Shown: positions 7,916 to 16,597 of the stretch, piece after piece
How the letters are laid out: each line of letters starts with the position of its first letter
Numbering within the stretch: position 1 is the first letter of the stretch
NCBI GenBank assembly: GCA_001874305.1
Contig: MPCU01000004.1
Coordinates: 62,001 to 126,000 of the forward strand
Direction of reading: 5' to 3'
DNA length: 64,000 nucleotides
Source of the DNA: Bacteriovorax sp. MedPE-SWde
GTDB lineage: Bacteria > Bdellovibrionota > Bacteriovoracia > Bacteriovoracales > Bacteriovoracaceae
Translations under genes and position numbers: made by a program
Notes under the pieces: generated by a model
Database searches by the model: none
Seen by the model: only the letters and a program-made list of their open reading frames with translations
What the model was told of the DNA's origin: nothing

Positions 7916-10900
7916 TTCTTCTCCTCAATTAAGTTATTTTCTGTTTCTATTTTTCTTTGTTCAAAAATACTAAATACAATTGGAACTATAAATAATGTAA
8001 CAAGCTCAACAAGCATCCCACCAAGTGTTGGAATGGCCATAGGCTTCATTACTTCACTACCAGTACTTGTCGCCCACATAATAGGAATTAGTGCTACCAC
8101 TGTCGTCGTAGTTGTCATAACAAGAGGTCTAATCCTCCTAGATCCAGCTTCAATAATACAGGCCTTAAGCCCTACCCAGTCCTTTGGTTTATGATTCTTT
8201 ATTGCTTGTTGAAGATAGGTCATCATAACAACGCCATCATCAACTGCGATACCAAAGAGAGCGATAAAACCAACCCAAACAGCAACCGATGTATTAAAAC
8301 CGCCAATCCATAAAAGAATTAATCCTCCAGAAAAAGCAATTGGAACAGCACTAAATATAATTGCTGCATTTCTTAAATTCTTTATTCCAAAGTAAATAAT
8401 TATCAAGTTAATTAAAAGGGCTATTGGCACAAGAATCTTCAAACGATTATTAGAGCGTACTTGATTTTCATACTGTCCGGCCCACACAATAGAATACCCT
8501 TTAGGCATTTCAACATTCTTTTCAATATGAGTCTTTGCTTCTTCTACAAAGCCTATAAGATCACGACCTGTAACATTTAAAAGAACAAGAGACCTCAGCA
8601 TACCATTTTCAGAGTGAATAGCAGCGGGTCCAGTTACGACTTTAATATCGGCCAATTGATTAATAGGTATATGGTGACCTAATGGACTTGGTACAAGAAC
8701 TTTCTTAAGTTCATCAATTCTATCTCTTAATTCTTTCTTGTAGCGAACACGGATTGGATATCTTTCTCGGCCATCATAGAACTGACCAATAGACATTCCA
8801 CCAACTGCAGTTTGAAGGATTTTATTAATCGTTCCAGTATTTATACCAAATCGACTCGCTGCTACCCTATCAATATCAAACTCAATATATGGCTTTCCAG
8901 TTATCTTTTCGGCATAGACGCCATAGGAGCCTTTAATCCTCTCAATTTCTTTACCTACTTTTGCAGCAAGACTTTCAAGAGTCTTTAAATCATCTCCAAA
9001 TATCTTTATACCAATTTGAGTCTTTATTCCCGTAGATATCATTGCGATTCTATTTTCAATAGGAAATAGCCAAGCATTTACCAGACCAGGTATTTGCATC
9101 TGTTGATCTAATTCATTCATAATGTCATATATTGATGTACCACTAGGCCATTGGTCTTCAGGAATAAGTTTAACCACAGTCTCAAACATCGCAACAGGAG
9201 CTGGATCAATTGCAGTATCAGCACGACCGAGCTTTCCAATTGCATCTTTAACCAGTGGATGCTCTTTTAATTTCTTGTCTGTATATGCCAGCAGCTCTCG
9301 CGATTTTGTCATACTTACATCAGGCGTGGTCACTGGCATATAGAGGATCTCACCTTCATTTAATGAAGGCATAAACTCTTTTCCAAGACGTGTAAACGCA
9401 AACGCACCGATTAAAAAGATAATAGTAGGAATTATAAAAAATACCTTTCTATTTTCTAGTAGCCAGCTAAGAACTGGACGATAACTATTAACAATAAAGC
9501 TACTAACTTTATTCTTTTCAATTGGTTTTAAGTTTCCTTTTAATAGAAATACCGATAAGGCAGGAAGAAGAACGATTGCCACAACAACTGAACCAAACAT
9601 AGCAAGCGTCTTCGCCCATGCTAGTGGACCAAATAGTTTACCTTCACTTCCTTCAAGTCCGAAAACAGGAAAGAATGTTACGATTGTTGTTGCTACTGCG
9701 GTTAAAATAGCTGGTCCGACTTCTCTAGCAGACTTTATAATGATATCTATTCTTTCCTTCTTAGAGGCCTCTGGCTTTTCTGCCAGGTGTGAATAGATAT
9801 TCTCAGTCATGATAATACCCATATCAACCATAGAACCAATTGCAATAACAAGACCTGATAGACTCATTACATTTGAATCAATTCCAAGTAGCTTCATAAG
9901 TATGAAACTTATCCCTACTCCGAAGGGTAATGTCAGGGATACAAGAATTGAAGATTGAAAGTGTAAGAGAAACAAGAGAATTACAATTACAGTAATAATA
10001 ATCTCTTCGCTCAGTGCCTTGTAGACTGTTCCAATCGTTCGCTCTATTACTTCTGTTCGATCATAAAATGGAACAAGAGATACGCCTTTTGGAAGCCCTC
10101 TCTTAACGACCTCTAATCTTTCTTTTACTTTATCAATGACTTGTTTTGGATTTTCTCCAAAGCGCATTGTAACAACACCACCAACGGCTTCAACTCCATT
10201 CTTATCAAGTGCTCCACGTCTAAATCCAGGGCCGTGACCAACTGATGCAACATCCTTAACTCTTATTGGGGATTTATTCTTAACAGCAATAACAACATTT
10301 TCAATATCAGAGAGAGACTTAAAAAATCCCTTTCCTCGAACAATATATTCACGATCACCATCTTCAACAACCTCTGCTCCAACATCAATATTACTATTTT
10401 GGATTGAGCTTATTAACTTGTTAAAGTGCACATCATAAGCAAATAGTTTATTAGGATCGACATCTATTTGGTACTCTTTTACAAACCCTCCAATCCCGGC
10501 AACCTCACTCACTCCCTCAACTCCTTGTAAGAGATAGCGTACATAGAAGTCTTGTATTGATCTAAGTTCAGCAAGGGACTTAGGTTTCTTGGCATCTTTA
10601 TCATTTTCCAACGTGTACCAAAAGACTTGCCCCAAACCTGTAGCATCAGGTCCCATTTGAGGTGACACACCAGATGGCAGCTCCCTTGAAGCAGTAGATA
10701 GTTTTTCGAGTACACGACTTCTACTCCAATAAAAGTCGATATCATCTTTAAAAATTACATAAATGATAGAGAAGCCAAATGCTGAGGTACCTCTAATATT
10801 TTTAACCCCCGGAATACCTTGTAACATGACACTTAAAGGATAAGTGACTTGCTCTTCAATATCTTTTGGGGAGCGACCTTCCCACTTGGTGAAAACTATC

Positions 10901-11040
10901 TGTTGATTTTCTCCAATATCAGGAATGGCATCAATCCTTGCTGTCTTTAAGCTAAAGACAGAAAGAAGTGCAATCAAAACAAAGGCCACAACGACTATGG
11001 CCCTCTTTCGAATAGAAAATTCTATTAAGTTCTGTATCAT
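7912..11040 (-). CDS. cusA: CusA-type heavy-metal RND efflux pump
   Basis: The inner-membrane proton-driven pump of a tripartite Cu(I)/Ag(I)-type exporter. At 1042 residues it has the normal RND length: one N-terminal helix, a large periplasmic loop, helices 2-6, a second loop and helices 7-12. Family sequences include GDREYIVRG, the helix-4 segment LVIAIGSMVDMGIIM with its charged residue, and GIAVDDGVVMM near the C-terminus, as in the HME subclass. Methionines in the second periplasmic half fit Cu/Ag export, but the exact metal is not proven by sequence. It overlaps cusB by 4 bases and the DUF3347 gene by 4 bases. Confidence 0.92.
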   Translation of the reverse strand: MIQNLIEFSIRKRAIVVVAFVLIALLSVFSLKTARIDAIPDIGENQQIVFTKWEGRSPKDIEEQVTYPLSVMLQGIPGVKNIRGTSAFGFSIIYVIFKDDIDFYWSRSRVLEKLSTASRELPSGVSPQMGPDATGLGQVFWYTLENDKDAKKPKSLAELRSIQDFYVRYLLQGVEGVSEVAGIGGFVKEYQIDVDPNKLFAYDVHFNKLISSIQNSNIDVGAEVVEDGDREYIVRGKGFFKSLSDIENVVIAVKNKSPIRVKDVASVGHGPGFRRGALDKNGVEAVGGVVTMRFGENPKQVIDKVKERLEVVKRGLPKGVSLVPFYDRTEVIERTIGTVYKALSEEIIITVIVILLFLLHFQSSILVSLTLPFGVGISFILMKLLGIDSNVMSLSGLVIAIGSMVDMGIIMTENIYSHLAEKPEASKKERIDIIIKSAREVGPAILTAVATTIVTFFPVFGLEGSEGKLFGPLAWAKTLAMFGSVVVAIVLLPALSVFLLKGNLKPIEKNKVSSFIVNSYRPVLSWLLENRKVFFIIPTIIFLIGAFAFTRLGKEFMPSLNEGEILYMPVTTPDVSMTKSRELLAYTDKKLKEHPLVKDAIGKLGRADTAIDPAPVAMFETVVKLIPEDQWPSGTSIYDIMNELDQQMQIPGLVNAWLFPIENRIAMISTGIKTQIGIKIFGDDLKTLESLAAKVGKEIERIKGSYGVYAEKITGKPYIEFDIDRVAASRFGINTGTINKILQTAVGGMSIGQFYDGRERYPIRVRYKKELRDRIDELKKVLVPSPLGHHIPINQLADIKVVTGPAAIHSENGMLRSLVLLNVTGRDLIGFVEEAKTHIEKNVEMPKGYSIVWAGQYENQVRSNNRLKILVPIALLINLIIIYFGIKNLRNAAIIFSAVPIAFSGGLILLWIGGFNTSVAVWVGFIALFGIAVDDGVVMMTYLQQAIKNHKPKDWVGLKACIIEAGSRRIRPLVMTTTTTVVALIPIMWATSTGSEVMKPMAIPTLGGMLVELVTLFIVPIVFSIFEQRKIETENNLIEEKK

Positions 11041-12401
11041 TTCTTCATATCCTCATAGCCACCAAAGAGTTGGGCCTGTGCATCTAGGAGAAAACTCCCC
11101 TCAATAACAACTTCTTCATTTTCCATAAGCCCATTTTTAACTTCAACATAACCCTCTGATTCATGTCCCGTGTGAATAGTTTTAGCTTGAAACTGTCTCT
11201 TATTTATCTTAACCCAGACAACCTTTCTCTTTCCCGTATCAATAATTGCAGTACGAGGAATAACCAAAGATGTTCCCTCTAAAGAGATATCAAGAGTCGC
11301 ATCCGCAATCATTCCTGGCTTTAGCTTTCCAGAGCTATTTTTAATAGTTGTGCGAATTTTCAATGTTCTAGACTTTACATTTAACACTGGATCAATAAAG
11401 TCGATCTCACCTTTAACAATTTCTCCAGGAAGTGATGTAAATTCCATAACTACACTTTGACCAAGACTAACGATGGCCGCATCCTGCTCATAAACATCCA
11501 TTTCAACCCAAATTTCAGAAAGGTCTGATAACTCAAAGAAGTTCTGTCCCTCTTTAAAATACTTTCCAACAGTGGCATTTCTCTTTCTTACGATACCTGT
11601 GGCCGATGAATAAATTGTTATACTTCTGGGTACCTCTGATTTCTTATACCAATCTTCGTATTGAGACTTTCTAATCCCCCAAAGTTTTAAACGCTGCTCA
11701 CTTTGTTTGAGCATATCTTTAAATTCTCTATTTTTAGATCTAGATGAACTCTTCTTAGCAATAAGGTACTCTTCTCCGGCCGTAATGAGCTTAGGACTAT
11801 AGAGTTCAACAACAGGATCACCAACCTTGATAAAACTACCTGTGGACTTGATATAGACCTTTTCCACCCTTCCGCCTATTCGGGCAGGGATACTGCTTTC
11901 TTTATCTTCAGATTGAAGGATTGTTCCTAGTAAACGAATCTTCTTATTCATTTTCATAGTCGTTACAGGAAAGAAGTCTGGTGTAAAGTGGCCCATCTGA
12001 GATTTTCTAAGCTTCACTTTACCAATGACTTTTCCTGCCTTATTTTCAAGGGGCTTTTTAATCATTGGGCTTCCATCAATTGGGCATACATCTTCTTTTT
12101 CACTAGTAACATCTGGAAAGTTAGAACATTGCCAGAGCGAGACAGAAGGAGCTATTTCAACATGACTTGACTCTTCAGAATCATCAACCTCGATCTTTGT
12201 CAGATTCATGTGACAGATAGGACATTTCCCAGCTTTATCTTCTTTAATTTGTGGATGCATAGAGCAAGTGTAATAGCTTTGAGTAGTGCTATGTGCATGT
12301 CCAGAATGCTTATCATTCTTATTTTCACTAAACTCACTCTTAGAGCAGGAAGTGAATGAAATAAGTAGTAAGCTTAAAAATAGAAGTGATATTTTACTCA
12401 T
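11037..12401 (-). CDS. cusB: CusB-type periplasmic adaptor with two N-terminal metal-binding modules
   Basis: Membrane fusion protein linking the RND pump to the outer-membrane channel. It begins with a lipobox (SFTSC, Cys19), then a His-rich stretch (HSGHAH, 32-37), then a heavy-metal-binding module (YTCSMHP...CPICHMNL, ligands Cys46, Met48, His49, Cys60, Cys63, Met65). A second, weaker copy follows (Cys92, Cys106). The remainder is the barrel-sandwich/hairpin/beta-barrel architecture of adaptors (for example RIGGRVEKVYIKSTG, about 165-180). At 454 residues it is slightly longer than E. coli CusB because of the extra metal modules. It overlaps cusC by 8 bases and cusA by 4. Confidence 0.9.
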   Translation of the reverse strand: MSKISLLFLSLLLISFTSCSKSEFSENKNDKHSGHAHSTTQSYYTCSMHPQIKEDKAGKCPICHMNLTKIEVDDSEESSHVEIAPSVSLWQCSNFPDVTSEKEDVCPIDGSPMIKKPLENKAGKVIGKVKLRKSQMGHFTPDFFPVTTMKMNKKIRLLGTILQSEDKESSIPARIGGRVEKVYIKSTGSFIKVGDPVVELYSPKLITAGEEYLIAKKSSSRSKNREFKDMLKQSEQRLKLWGIRKSQYEDWYKKSEVPRSITIYSSATGIVRKRNATVGKYFKEGQNFFELSDLSEIWVEMDVYEQDAAIVSLGQSVVMEFTSLPGEIVKGEIDFIDPVLNVKSRTLKIRTTIKNSSGKLKPGMIADATLDISLEGTSLVIPRTAIIDTGKRKVVWVKINKRQFQAKTIHTGHESEGYVEVKNGLMENEEVVIEGSFLLDAQAQLFGGYEDMKK

Positions 12402-13611
12402 AGAGAGATTCTCCTAAAATATATCTCAGTGTAACTTTCTTTATGTCTCGTTTTGCAACAAGCATAACTTTCTTCATTAATATTTTTTGTAATTTTAATT
12501 CTGACTGTAGTAATTCAACATAACTTGAATTCCCCAAACTATATGACTTTGCAGTAATCTTTCGAGAGTTCTTTGCAAACTTAATAGTCTTCTTTGTTAA
12601 GATGGAAACTTCCCCACTAACTTTTTTAATTTCCTTCTCTAATATTTTACTATCTCGATCCTTACTTCGTTTGTAATTTTCTAACTCCTTTTTAGCACTG
12701 TACTTTTCATTAACAGCTTTTCCATAAACAGAATACTTCTTGCCCGAAAATGGTAGAGGAAAACTAATAGAGGCACCTACAAAATCTCCTCTATTGTCAA
12801 TATTAGATCTCTTTGTATAGCCTAGCCCTACTGTTACATCGGGAAGAAAGTTCTGTTTAGATGCCGTAAGTCCATAGCTCTTAGAATTAAGTTTAGATTT
12901 TAAAGAAAGCTCCTTAAAGTCTTTAATCTTACTAGCCTTTGTGGAAAGGACCTTCCAAGGAACACTATTATATTTAAACTTATCTCCACCTTTAGCAACG
13001 ACAAGGTAGTTTAAGCGATCTTCTAATTGTGATAATTCATAAGACTTATTACTCAGTTGAACTTCAAGTTCAGATTTACGAATTTGGATATCAAGTAATG
13101 CTTGTTGTGAAGTACGGCCATTCGCATAGAGCTTCTTACTTACTTTTAGAATTTTCTTTATCCAACTATAATTCTCTTCAAGAATAATCTTTTCTGAGAC
13201 CATCTTCCTTCTTAAGATTACAACTTCCCACAGTCCTTTAACTAAAGAGAGCTCTTTATTTTTAGCATCATAGTTTAGAGAGTTAGCAAGTGAAGTCATG
13301 GCATTTTGAATATTTCCATATTTCGTGGACAATGCTATTTTTTGAGAAACTCCAAACTCTAGTCCTGTCATTGGCGTCTCATTATCCTTTAATGAGTCCT
13401 TCGGATAGTTCTTTGCCGAAACCTTAAACATTGGGTCTCCCCAACTTCCTTTCTCTCCAGCCCCTTCTCTAACAGACAATGAGCTCTTTTCTATTCTTTG
13501 GACACTTTCATGAGTACTCAGCTTCTTTGCTGCTTCAATAAAGCTAATCGCAAATACTTGCTGTATATTTAGTAATGAAATAAATAGTAGTACAGTATTA
13601 CTTAGATTCAT
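12394..13611 (-). CDS. Outer-membrane efflux protein (TolC/CusC family)
   Basis: The outer-membrane exit duct of the metal exporter. The 405-residue protein has a signal peptide (to about residue 21) and two repeats rich in long amphipathic helices, the outer-membrane efflux protein pattern. The segment YGLTASKQNFLPDVTVGLGY is the typical strand leading into the second repeat. No lipobox is present, unlike E. coli CusC. It overlaps the upstream haem-binding-domain gene by 14 bases and the adaptor by 8, so it is tightly co-translated. Confidence 0.85.
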   Translation of the reverse strand: MNLSNTVLLFISLLNIQQVFAISFIEAAKKLSTHESVQRIEKSSLSVREGAGEKGSWGDPMFKVSAKNYPKDSLKDNETPMTGLEFGVSQKIALSTKYGNIQNAMTSLANSLNYDAKNKELSLVKGLWEVVILRRKMVSEKIILEENYSWIKKILKVSKKLYANGRTSQQALLDIQIRKSELEVQLSNKSYELSQLEDRLNYLVVAKGGDKFKYNSVPWKVLSTKASKIKDFKELSLKSKLNSKSYGLTASKQNFLPDVTVGLGYTKRSNIDNRGDFVGASISFPLPFSGKKYSVYGKAVNEKYSAKKELENYKRSKDRDSKILEKEIKKVSGEVSILTKKTIKFAKNSRKITAKSYSLGNSSYVELLQSELKLQKILMKKVMLVAKRDIKKVTLRYILGESLYE

Positions 13612-14089
13612 TTTCCAACTTCCTCATAGAACTATCAACCCATCGTATAATTGAATCGACTTCTGACGATTTTAATTTTTTACCAATATGCATAATTCTA
13701 TATCGAAGAGGAGGCATCCCTCCACTAATTACTGAGTTTTTAATAGACTTTAAATCGTTAATAGGACTTTCATGACTCAAGAAAGGAAAGTCTTGTGTGA
13801 AATCTAGATGTTTCTTAGCTTCAATAATATCACTATTAATTATCTTCTTCACAACTGGAAGCTCATAGTACCAAGGGTAATTTACCTGTGCGCTATGACA
13901 GTCAAAACATGACTTTTTAAATATAGACTTAACTGTAGAAAGGTATTCAGAGTTAATCTCTAATAAGACAGACTTTCTTATTTCTTTCTTCTCTACGATC
14001 TTACTTTCTTTAGAGTGATCAATCCCACCGTGACCAAAGGCCAGCGGAACGATTATAAATGTAATTAATAAGTATTTTAATTTAGTCAT
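13598..14089 (-). CDS. Exported haem-binding-domain protein (one CxxCH)
   Basis: First gene of the metal-efflux operon. I choose the ATG at 14089 (163 residues) rather than the one at 14101: it has GGGA/GGGAA upstream at normal spacing, whereas the first ATG abuts AGGGA, and it fits the promoter at 14113-14140. After a signal peptide (to about FGHGG) comes FKKSCFDCHS with the pattern PWYYE...A..HLDF, which matches the Haem_bd domain, a short cytochrome-like module with one CxxCH. Likely role: periplasmic haem or redox protein linked to copper stress (Cu(I)/Cu(II) chemistry), inferred from its place at the head of the operon. Confidence 0.75.
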   Translation of the reverse strand: MTKLKYLLITFIIVPLAFGHGGIDHSKESKIVEKKEIRKSVLLEINSEYLSTVKSIFKKSCFDCHSAQVNYPWYYELPVVKKIINSDIIEAKKHLDFTQDFPFLSHESPINDLKSIKNSVISGGMPPLRYRIMHIGKKLKSSEVDSIIRWVDSSMRKLENESK

Positions 14090-14112
14090 AATTTTTCCCA
14101 TTCCCTATGTAA

Positions 14113-14140
14113 TACGAGAGTAAATTGTTATATGTGACAA
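14113..14140 (-). promoter_or_regulatory. Predicted ECF-sigma promoter of the metal-efflux operon
   Basis: On the minus strand TTGTCACA (14140-14133) and CGTA (14116-14113) are 16 bases apart. The same pair with the same spacing occurs before the divergent sigma gene. A CGT-type -10 and a TGTCA-type -35 are characteristic of ECF promoters. The expected start is near 14106, leaving about 17 bases of leader before the ATG at 14089. Confidence 0.7.
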
Positions 14141-14160
14141 TTTTTATAAAGTTCTCTATA

Positions 14161-14174
14161 TAATCTCGAGATTA
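14161..14174. promoter_or_regulatory. 14-bp perfect palindrome, possible operator
   Basis: TAATCTCGAGATTA reads the same on both strands and lies between the two divergent ECF promoters, a reasonable place for a dimeric regulator. No regulator can be named. Confidence 0.4.
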
Positions 14175-14193
14175 ATTGAAGTATCCTATTACT

Positions 14194-14205
14194 GTCGTTA
14201 ACGAC
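14194..14205. promoter_or_regulatory. 12-bp perfect palindrome, possible operator
   Basis: GTCGTTAACGAC is a perfect palindrome whose flanks extend the symmetry imperfectly (TACT on the left, AGTA after two extra bases on the right). It lies about mid-way between the two ECF-type promoters. Confidence 0.4.
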
Positions 14206-14242
14206 TTAGTAATATTAACAAGTTACAGTTTTTATTAACTTT

Positions 14243-14270
14243 TTGTCACAAATCGGATTTGATATTCGTA
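14243..14270 (+). promoter_or_regulatory. Predicted autoregulatory ECF promoter of the sigma gene
   Basis: TTGTCACA (14243-14250), 16 bases, then CGTA (14267-14270), the same arrangement as in front of the divergent efflux operon. The predicted start falls near 14277, only about 9 bases before the ATG at 14286, so the leader would be very short and would cut into the AGGAG at 14274-14278. Confidence 0.6.
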
Positions 14271-14285
14271 ATTAGGAGTAGAGGC

Positions 14286-14816
14286 ATGAATCCATTCTCC
14301 CACTTAGAGGATGAGAAACTCATGAAGTTATACCAAGAAGATGAATTCTTGGCCTTTGAAGTTCTTTATGAAAGACATAGAGATCGTGTGTACTCCTATA
14401 TCCAAAAGCGATTGCACAAGCAAAACGATATCGATGAAGTATTTCAAAATGTCTTTCTTAAGTTCCATCGAAGTAAGAACCTCTACAATGATAAGTACCT
14501 TGTAGTTCAATGGGTATATACGATTACAAGAAGTGAGTTATTAGACTTTTGTAAAAAGAAGAAACTTGAGGTTGTTGAGTTTGATGATGCTCAACATGGA
14601 ACACAGCAAGAACAAAATGATAATGAGCTAGACTTGAGCGAATATAAGAATCTCACTGAAAAAGAGAGAGATGTTTTAAAGCGAAAGTTCTACTCAGATG
14701 AAGACTACGAAGAGATATCTAAGGCACTAGAAACATCTCAGGCAAATGCCAGAAAGATTGTTTCAAGAGCTCTTAATAAGATAAGAAAGAAACTAATAGG
14801 AGGAAGTCATGAGTAA
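14286..14816 (+). CDS. ECF-family RNA polymerase sigma factor
   Basis: A 176-residue sigma factor with region 2 (LAFEVLYERHRDRVYSYIQ through DEVFQNVFLKFHR and a WVYTITR segment) and region 4 (LTEKERDVLKRKF, then a helix-turn-helix with SQANARKIVSRAL), and no region 3: the ECF plan. I start it at the ATG at 14286, which has AGGAG 7 bases upstream, rather than at a TTG further up. It overlaps the following membrane-protein gene by 8 bases, the usual sigma/anti-sigma arrangement. It is divergent from the metal-efflux operon and shares a promoter motif with it, so I infer that it activates itself and that operon. Confidence 0.9.
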   Translation: MNPFSHLEDEKLMKLYQEDEFLAFEVLYERHRDRVYSYIQKRLHKQNDIDEVFQNVFLKFHRSKNLYNDKYLVVQWVYTITRSELLDFCKKKKLEVVEFDDAQHGTQQEQNDNELDLSEYKNLTEKERDVLKRKFYSDEDYEEISKALETSQANARKIVSRALNKIRKKLIGGSHE

Positions 14817-15330
14817 TAAGCAAGACTTCAAAGATTTTCTAAGGACAAATAAATCTTCACCAAGTGAAGATACGTCTAAGAATATCCTAAACTCTATTAG
14901 AAGAGAGATGATTCCAAACAAGGGAATAGTCTTTACAAAGCTTATCCTAGTTCAGGCATTCATTGGTGCTATCACTATGATCTTTTGTCCACAGTTTAGC
15001 ATGAGTCTAACTAGCAATGACGAGCTCTACCATTTCTTTCATAGAACCTTTGGTCATTATGGATGCATGATGGTTTGTGGAAGTATATTTATTGGAAGTG
15101 GTGCCCTATTCTCCTCAACAATTCTGAATTGGGCCGAAATACGTCTTTTAAAAGAATCTAAACTTCTAAGTTACTTTGGACTAAGCGGTCTTTTTGCACT
15201 TTCATTTTTATTTGTTGGTGCACAAGTCTATCTTGACGTTGCAATTGCTTGGATGATTGGTGCGACACTAAGCGGATCTGTCTTCTTTCAAGTTTCAACA
15301 ATTCTCAAGAAGAAAATTCAGCTTTCATGA
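14809..15330 (+). CDS. Membrane protein, probable anti-sigma factor
   Basis: A 173-residue protein with a cytoplasmic N-terminus of about 40 residues (SNKQDFKDFLRTNK...) and about four membrane helices. Position (8-base overlap with the ECF sigma gene) and topology suggest an anti-sigma factor. The zinc-binding HxxxCxxC motif of common anti-sigmas is absent from the N-terminus. Instead Cys, His and Met cluster at the membrane face: Cys60, then His75, His78, His83, Cys86, Met87, Met88 and Cys90. With a copper pump across the intergenic region, these are plausible metal-sensing ligands, which is inference. It converges with the antiporter gene, overlapping by 6 bases. Confidence 0.6.
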   Translation: MSNKQDFKDFLRTNKSSPSEDTSKNILNSIRREMIPNKGIVFTKLILVQAFIGAITMIFCPQFSMSLTSNDELYHFFHRTFGHYGCMMVCGSIFIGSGALFSSTILNWAEIRLLKESKLLSYFGLSGLFALSFLFVGAQVYLDVAIAWMIGATLSGSVFFQVSTILKKKIQLS

Positions 15331-16539
15331 TGCGTCTTTAATCGCTGAAAACTCTTCATCACTCTTTTCTTCAATGGCCGGAACTTTGACATTTAAGTAA
15401 TCAACTATCTTAGTAAATAATGGTGAGAGAAACAAGCTCAGCGTAATAGAGCTAATAAGTAGATTAGAAAATTCAGTCGCAATAATCGAATGGCTTACCG
15501 CTGTTGATATAATGAGAAGTCCAAACTCTCCCCCCTGTCCAAGAAGAATTCCCATCTTCATACCTGTAGACCATCTCCCTGTTTTGATTCTACCAATGAC
15601 CATTAGAATTAAAAACTTCACTGAAGTAAATAAGAGAGTCAACATAACAACTGTATACACATTATTCTTAAAATAATCTGTATCTATACTTAGACCAAAG
15701 GCCATGAAGAAAACCCCCATGAGCATTGACTTAAGAGGTACAGAGAAGGTGGAGATATCATGGCGGAGTTTAGAGTTAGTTAGAAATATTCCGGCCATGA
15801 AAGAGCCTAACGCCTTGGACAACCCTACAAACTCCATAAGAAGAGCAGAGCCTATAATCATCATCAGGCAACAACTAATGAATATCTCGCGACTTTGAGA
15901 TTTATATATCCAAGAGATTGCTGGAATTAGAGCAAACATCCCAAAGAGTAATGCCGCTAAAGTAATCTGTATATTTATAAAGAGCCCTCTATAATCGAAT
16001 CCAGATGTAATTTGAGAGGACTCAGCAAAGAAAGGTAGTACTGTTAGAATTGGAATGATTATTAAATCTTGAAATAAGAGAATTGAAAAACTTGATTGTC
16101 CATAACTCTTTGTTAATTGATCTGACTCCTTTAGGTAATAAAGAGCAAAGGCGGTGGAAGATAGAGAAAGCGAGCTACCAGCGACAATCGCCATTGTTGT
16201 ATCAACACCAAAGAAAGTTAAGATATAAGAGATAAGAGCTGTTGTGACAAAGAACTGAGGAATCCCCTCTTTAAAGATAATTCCCTTTAATTTTGAAAGA
16301 CGGGATGGACTAAGTTCAAGACCAATTACAAAGAGCAACATAATGATCCCAAAGTCACTTATTTGCTTTATATCTTCAGAGTGATCAAGAAGGCCTATTC
16401 CTGCAGGGCCTAGAATTAGTCCCGAACAAATATAGCCAAGAATGGCGCCTAGTCCCAGCGCCTTAAAAAGGGGCACTAATATGACAGTCGCCCCAAGGTA
16501 ATAAAAAATATCAAGAAGTATACTTTCTTCAAACATCAT
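15325..16539 (-). CDS. Kef/CPA2-type cation:proton antiporter membrane domain
   Basis: A 404-residue, roughly 12-helix protein of the monovalent cation:proton antiporter-2 family. Signature stretches include LGAILGYICSGLILGPAGIG at the N-terminus (residues 28-47), LLFVIGLELSPSRL and GILLGQGGEFG. The cytosolic nucleotide-binding RCK/TrkA-N domain of full-length KefB/KefC (about 600 residues) is missing, so this is the short form. Likely role: K+ or Na+ efflux in exchange for protons. It lies 58 bases after csoR on the same strand and may be read through from the copper operon, but nothing links it to copper. Confidence 0.85.
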   Translation of the reverse strand: MMFEESILLDIFYYLGATVILVPLFKALGLGAILGYICSGLILGPAGIGLLDHSEDIKQISDFGIIMLLFVIGLELSPSRLSKLKGIIFKEGIPQFFVTTALISYILTFFGVDTTMAIVAGSSLSLSSTAFALYYLKESDQLTKSYGQSSFSILLFQDLIIIPILTVLPFFAESSQITSGFDYRGLFINIQITLAALLFGMFALIPAISWIYKSQSREIFISCCLMMIIGSALLMEFVGLSKALGSFMAGIFLTNSKLRHDISTFSVPLKSMLMGVFFMAFGLSIDTDYFKNNVYTVVMLTLLFTSVKFLILMVIGRIKTGRWSTGMKMGILLGQGGEFGLLIISTAVSHSIIATEFSNLLISSITLSLFLSPLFTKIVDYLNVKVPAIEEKSDEEFSAIKDAS

Positions 16540-16597
16540 CGCACCAATTTGTTATTACCATTCTAGCGGACAGTCTGAAGATTTACCTAGCAAAACT

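Noticed and set aside
10509-10745. Reading frames antisense or out of frame inside cusA, ggt and other long genes
   Set aside because: They have no ribosome sites or recognisable sequence and are shadows of the true genes.
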